The translations under genes and the position numbers were made by a program. DNA of 45,352 bases from contig CAZPJD010000278.1 of the NCBI GenBank assembly GCA_964586775.1, forward strand, positions 1-45,352, given 5' to 3'. The notes beneath the pieces were generated by a model that had not been told where the DNA came from, made no database searches, and was given only the letters and a program-made list of their open reading frames with translations. The stretch's first letter is position 1. Each line of letters begins with the position of its first letter. This document shows positions 42,140 through 45,352 of the stretch, piece by piece. This DNA is from JADLEX01 sp964586775. GTDB lineage: Bacteria; Lernaellota; Lernaellaia; JACKCT01.

Positions 42140-42185
42140 AAAAAGTGGAAACCGCGTTTTCGGGGGAATTGAAAACGCGGTTTCC
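42140..42185 (-). terminator. Strong terminator facing left
   Basis: GGAAACCGCGTTTTC (42147-42161) and GAAAACGCGGTTTCC (42171-42185) form a perfect 15-bp stem with a 9-base loop. On the minus strand it is followed by ACTTTTTT. On the plus strand there is no T-run, so it ends leftward transcripts better than rightward ones. Confidence 0.65.
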
Positions 42186-42326
42186 GTTGCTCATGCAGGC
42201 AGATAGGTGTGGGTCATCCTATCTTGTGGGGATGGGTGAGACGGCGTGAAACCGCCTCGAGGGGACTGTAAAAGATCTTCTCGGACTTTGCGGTCCGGCT
42301 TTTCCGAATCGAAAGGCAAATGGAGA

Positions 42327-42389
42327 GGGGGGAAATCGCGGCGTTTCTGGTCTGGTCAGGTCCGCGTTTCGCCTCCGCGAAATCCCCCC
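42327..42389. repeat. Long imperfect hairpin
   Basis: GGGGGGAAATCGCGG (42327-42341) pairs with CCGCGAAATCCCCCC (42375-42389) with two central mismatches, around a 33-base loop. It may be part of a structured RNA or a small repeated element. Confidence 0.5.
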
Positions 42390-42805
42390 TTATATCAAAG
42401 AGCCGCTCCGCTCTGCCGAGCCTTGAACAGAGCAAATGGGATGCCAAGTCCGGGAAACGTGGGATTTCAGGCACTTGGGCCTCGCTCGCGGCAAACGCCC
42501 TCGGGAAGTCGTGACAATTTTTCACAGTCGGCCACAGTTTTCTGATAGAATTGCGTACCGCCCGGTCGGGCAGGATCGCGGTGACCGGGAGTCATCCACA
42601 GCGCTGCCAACACCCTGTTTTTCGGTCGCTTTTTTGTAACGGGCATTTCGCATCCGTCGGATTATTTGAGGTTGAAAAATCGCCAGGGCCATCGACGCCC
42701 GGGCTGTGGGGCCGCTCCCGGACCTCGCGCCCGGCGTCTTTTCGCCGACCGGGCGTTGTGCTAGGTTTCGCGCCCGTCGAATTTTGGGAACAAGGGGAAC
42801 GCCGC

Positions 42806-44482
<1,677 letters not shown>

Positions 44483-44490
44483 GGGTTGTC

Positions 44491-44598
44491 GGGGACATGC
44501 AGCGCGAAGCGATGCGTGTCCCCGTCTGACACGTGGCACAGTCGCCCTCGGCTGTGCGAATTGCCGGGGACATGCAGCGCGGAGTGATGCGTGTCTGC
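44491..44598. repeat. Pair of REP-like palindromes with a third hairpin between
   Basis: GGGGACATGCAGCGC...GATGCGTGTCCCC (44491-44523) is a hairpin whose near copy follows at 44566-44598 in the same direction, with a decayed right arm. Between them GCACAG (44536-44541) and CTGTGC (44552-44557) form a further hairpin. Confidence 0.65.
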
Positions 44599-44646
44599 GA
44601 ACCGGACCAAGGACGCGCTGCCGCAGAATGCGTGTCCTGAATGGCG

Positions 44647-45021
44647 CTAAGTTAACGGCTCGTTGGCCTTTTTCCGCCTTTTGACGCCCGGGGTCGAGGC
44701 GTCGAGGATCTGGCGTGCGATACGTCGCATTTCTTCAGCGGTTTCCTCCAATTTCCGGTTTCGATCGATGGCGGCCTGAAACGCGCGGACCTGCCCGGCG
44801 CTCAGGTTGACGGTGACGGTCTTTCCGGCCTCTTTGAAGGTCCACTGGAAGTAGGGTCCGAAGGTCCGTGATCGGGACGGATCGCCCGGATCGGGCCGCT
44901 CGATCGTCCGCTCGGTGATGGTCCCGAGCAGGACGAGCCCTTTGGGGTCGAGTTGCCGGCGCAGGCGCTCGTACCGGGCGCGCAGCCGTTCGATTTGGGA
45001 TTCGGGTTTTTTGGTCGTCAT
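44647..45021 (-). CDS. DUF6788-like protein
   Basis: This is a 124-residue protein. The layout fits DUF6788: a charged helix (ESQIERLRARYERLRRQL), then GLVLLGTITERTI, RSRTFGPYFQWTFKEAGKTV, NLSAGQVRAFQAAIDRNRKL and a C-terminal helix with basic residues. DUF6788 proteins are small, of unknown function, and often found next to transposase genes. The ATG at 45021 follows a weak AAGAG site. The open frame upstream of it (to 45282) reads through an AT-rich promoter region and is not thought to be coding. It diverges from the transposase start at 45105. Confidence 0.65.
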   Translation of the reverse strand: MTTKKPESQIERLRARYERLRRQLDPKGLVLLGTITERTIERPDPGDPSRSRTFGPYFQWTFKEAGKTVTVNLSAGQVRAFQAAIDRNRKLEETAEEMRRIARQILDASTPGVKRRKKANEPLT

Positions 45022-45032
45022 GCGACGCACTC

Positions 45033-45069
45033 TTGCACAAACATAAATACAAGTATATATACGTGTATT
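45033..45069 (+). promoter_or_regulatory. Promoter and palindrome between the divergent genes
   Basis: TTGCAC (45033-45038), a 17-bp spacer and TATATA (45056-45061) form a good promoter for the transposase. A 24-bp palindrome with one mismatch pair (45046-45069, AATACAAGTATA/TATACGTGTATT) overlaps the -10 box and start site. Confidence 0.55.
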
Positions 45070-45104
45070 ATGTTCATTCATCCACCCCCGACCCCGGAGG
45101 ACCC

Positions 45105-45352
45105 ATGCCTCTCCCCCGTTTCTCCGCGTGTCTTCACTCCCTTCGGCAACACGTCGTGACCGATCTTCCGGCGCTGTTCGGCGACTGGATCTCCCCGCCG
45201 CCCGTGCCTTGCCGGCGACGGGTCTTTTCCCCCCGAAGTCGTCTTCTGGGCCTTTTTGTCCCAGGTTCTCTCGCCGGGTCATGCGTGTCGTGAGGCGTTG
45301 CAGAAGGTTCTGGCCGCGAGGTCCCTCCTTTGCTCGAAGCCCGCCTCGCCGA
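45105..45352 (+). pseudogene. IS4-like transposase, N-terminal part, frame broken, cut by window edge
   Basis: The ATG at 45105 has GGAGG four bases upstream. The first frame reads MPLPRFSACLHSLRQHVVTD, then LPALFGDWISPP, and CRRRVFSP up to the C-run at 45229-45234. The next reading frame then gives FPPEVVFWAFLSQVLSPG and HACREALQKVLAARSLL to the edge. The phrase FWAFLSQVLS...CREA is typical of the start of IS4-family transposases. Frame 0 instead runs to a stop (TGA) near 45293. One base too many in the run of six Cs would explain it; with five Cs the frame would run on without break. A +1 programmed shift is the alternative. Confidence 0.6.

Larger units (their letters stand above)
42110..42805. 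other. Structured intergenic region before ettA
   Basis: About 700 bp hold no gene I trust. They contain a 15-bp perfect hairpin (42147-42185), a second long hairpin (42327-42389) and several short ones. A leftward frame of about 103 codons (42214-42525, GTG start) has no ribosome binding site. The region may encode a small RNA read leftward. Confidence 0.5.
44640..45352. mobile_element. Left part of an IS4-like element or cargo region (provisional)
   Basis: A DUF6788-like gene and an IS4-like transposase start stand back to back around an AT-rich promoter region. The left limit is not defined; I saw no clear terminal inverted repeat, and the right end is off the window. REP-like palindromes lie just to the left. 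Confidence 0.35.

Noticed and set aside
42214..42525. Leftward frame of 103 codons upstream of the strong terminator
   Set aside because: Kept only as possible RNA: the GTG start lacks a ribosome binding site and the frame runs through a large RNA-type hairpin.

Overview
The window is 45.4 kb of GC-rich bacterial chromosome carrying about 34 protein genes, one tRNA-Glu, several intergenic hairpins and repeats, and the start of an insertion sequence at the right edge. The cell is clearly Gram-negative. It encodes an outer-membrane beta-barrel protein, many lipoproteins, a MacA/MacB-type tripartite pump and a TlpA-like periplasmic thioredoxin. Several lipoproteins carry a long aspartate-rich linker just after the lipidated cysteine, and there is an NtrY/NtrX sigma-54 pair. 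Together these suggest a deltaproteobacterium-like or related uncultured lineage (Myxococcota or Lernaellota type). That placement is inference and cannot be settled from this window.

Layout. 1-617: two small unknown leftward genes behind a near-consensus promoter and a long leader. 1065-4600: leftward operon of a DUF192 protein and two tandem, paralogous GT-C glycosyltransferases. 4780-8505: S9 peptidase and PepD dipeptidase. 8704-11055: a repeat-rich lipoprotein. 11265-13094: a large acyl-CoA dehydrogenase. 13438-17109: NtrY/NtrX. 17311-19053: D-aminoacylase-type amidohydrolase. 19061-19656: VapBC-like toxin-antitoxin module. 19905-21676: Cys-rich lipoprotein translationally coupled to a DUF218 (YdcF/SanA) protein. 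21742-23696: TlpA thioredoxin facing a DUF4266-DUF3570 pair. 23812-26227: SGNH transferase, MBOAT acyltransferase and a 40-residue membrane microprotein. 26387-29683: single-chain type IIG-like restriction-methylation enzyme. 30200-31129: TerC/Alx. 31206-35168: penicillin-acylase-family lipoprotein and a second Asp-rich lipoprotein. 35415-35487: tRNA-Glu(TTC). 35629-39616: TetR - MacA-like adaptor - MacB-like ATPase - permease operon. 39763-42109: 4-hydroxybutyryl-CoA dehydratase and a radical SAM protein. 42806-44482: ABC-F factor EttA. 44647-45352: DUF6788 protein divergent from an IS4-like transposase with a broken frame.

The most interesting locus is 23812-26227. The three genes overlap by 4 bases each. 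The last encodes a 40-residue single-span protein ending in FLYVTF, which fits the C-terminal FxYxxF motif of DltX. In the Dlt pathway the MBOAT enzyme loads that tyrosine with an acyl group and a periplasmic SGNH-like transferase (DltD) then takes it. Here a stand-alone shuttle microprotein appears to sit in a non-Dlt, Gram-negative MBOAT/SGNH operon with no DltA or DltC gene nearby. Other points of note are the predicted leaderless, self-repressed tetR transcript, the operator palindrome of the toxin-antitoxin module, the shortened cluster-ligand spacing in the AbfD homologue, and a leftward-facing terminator at 42140 that implies an unannotated transcript.
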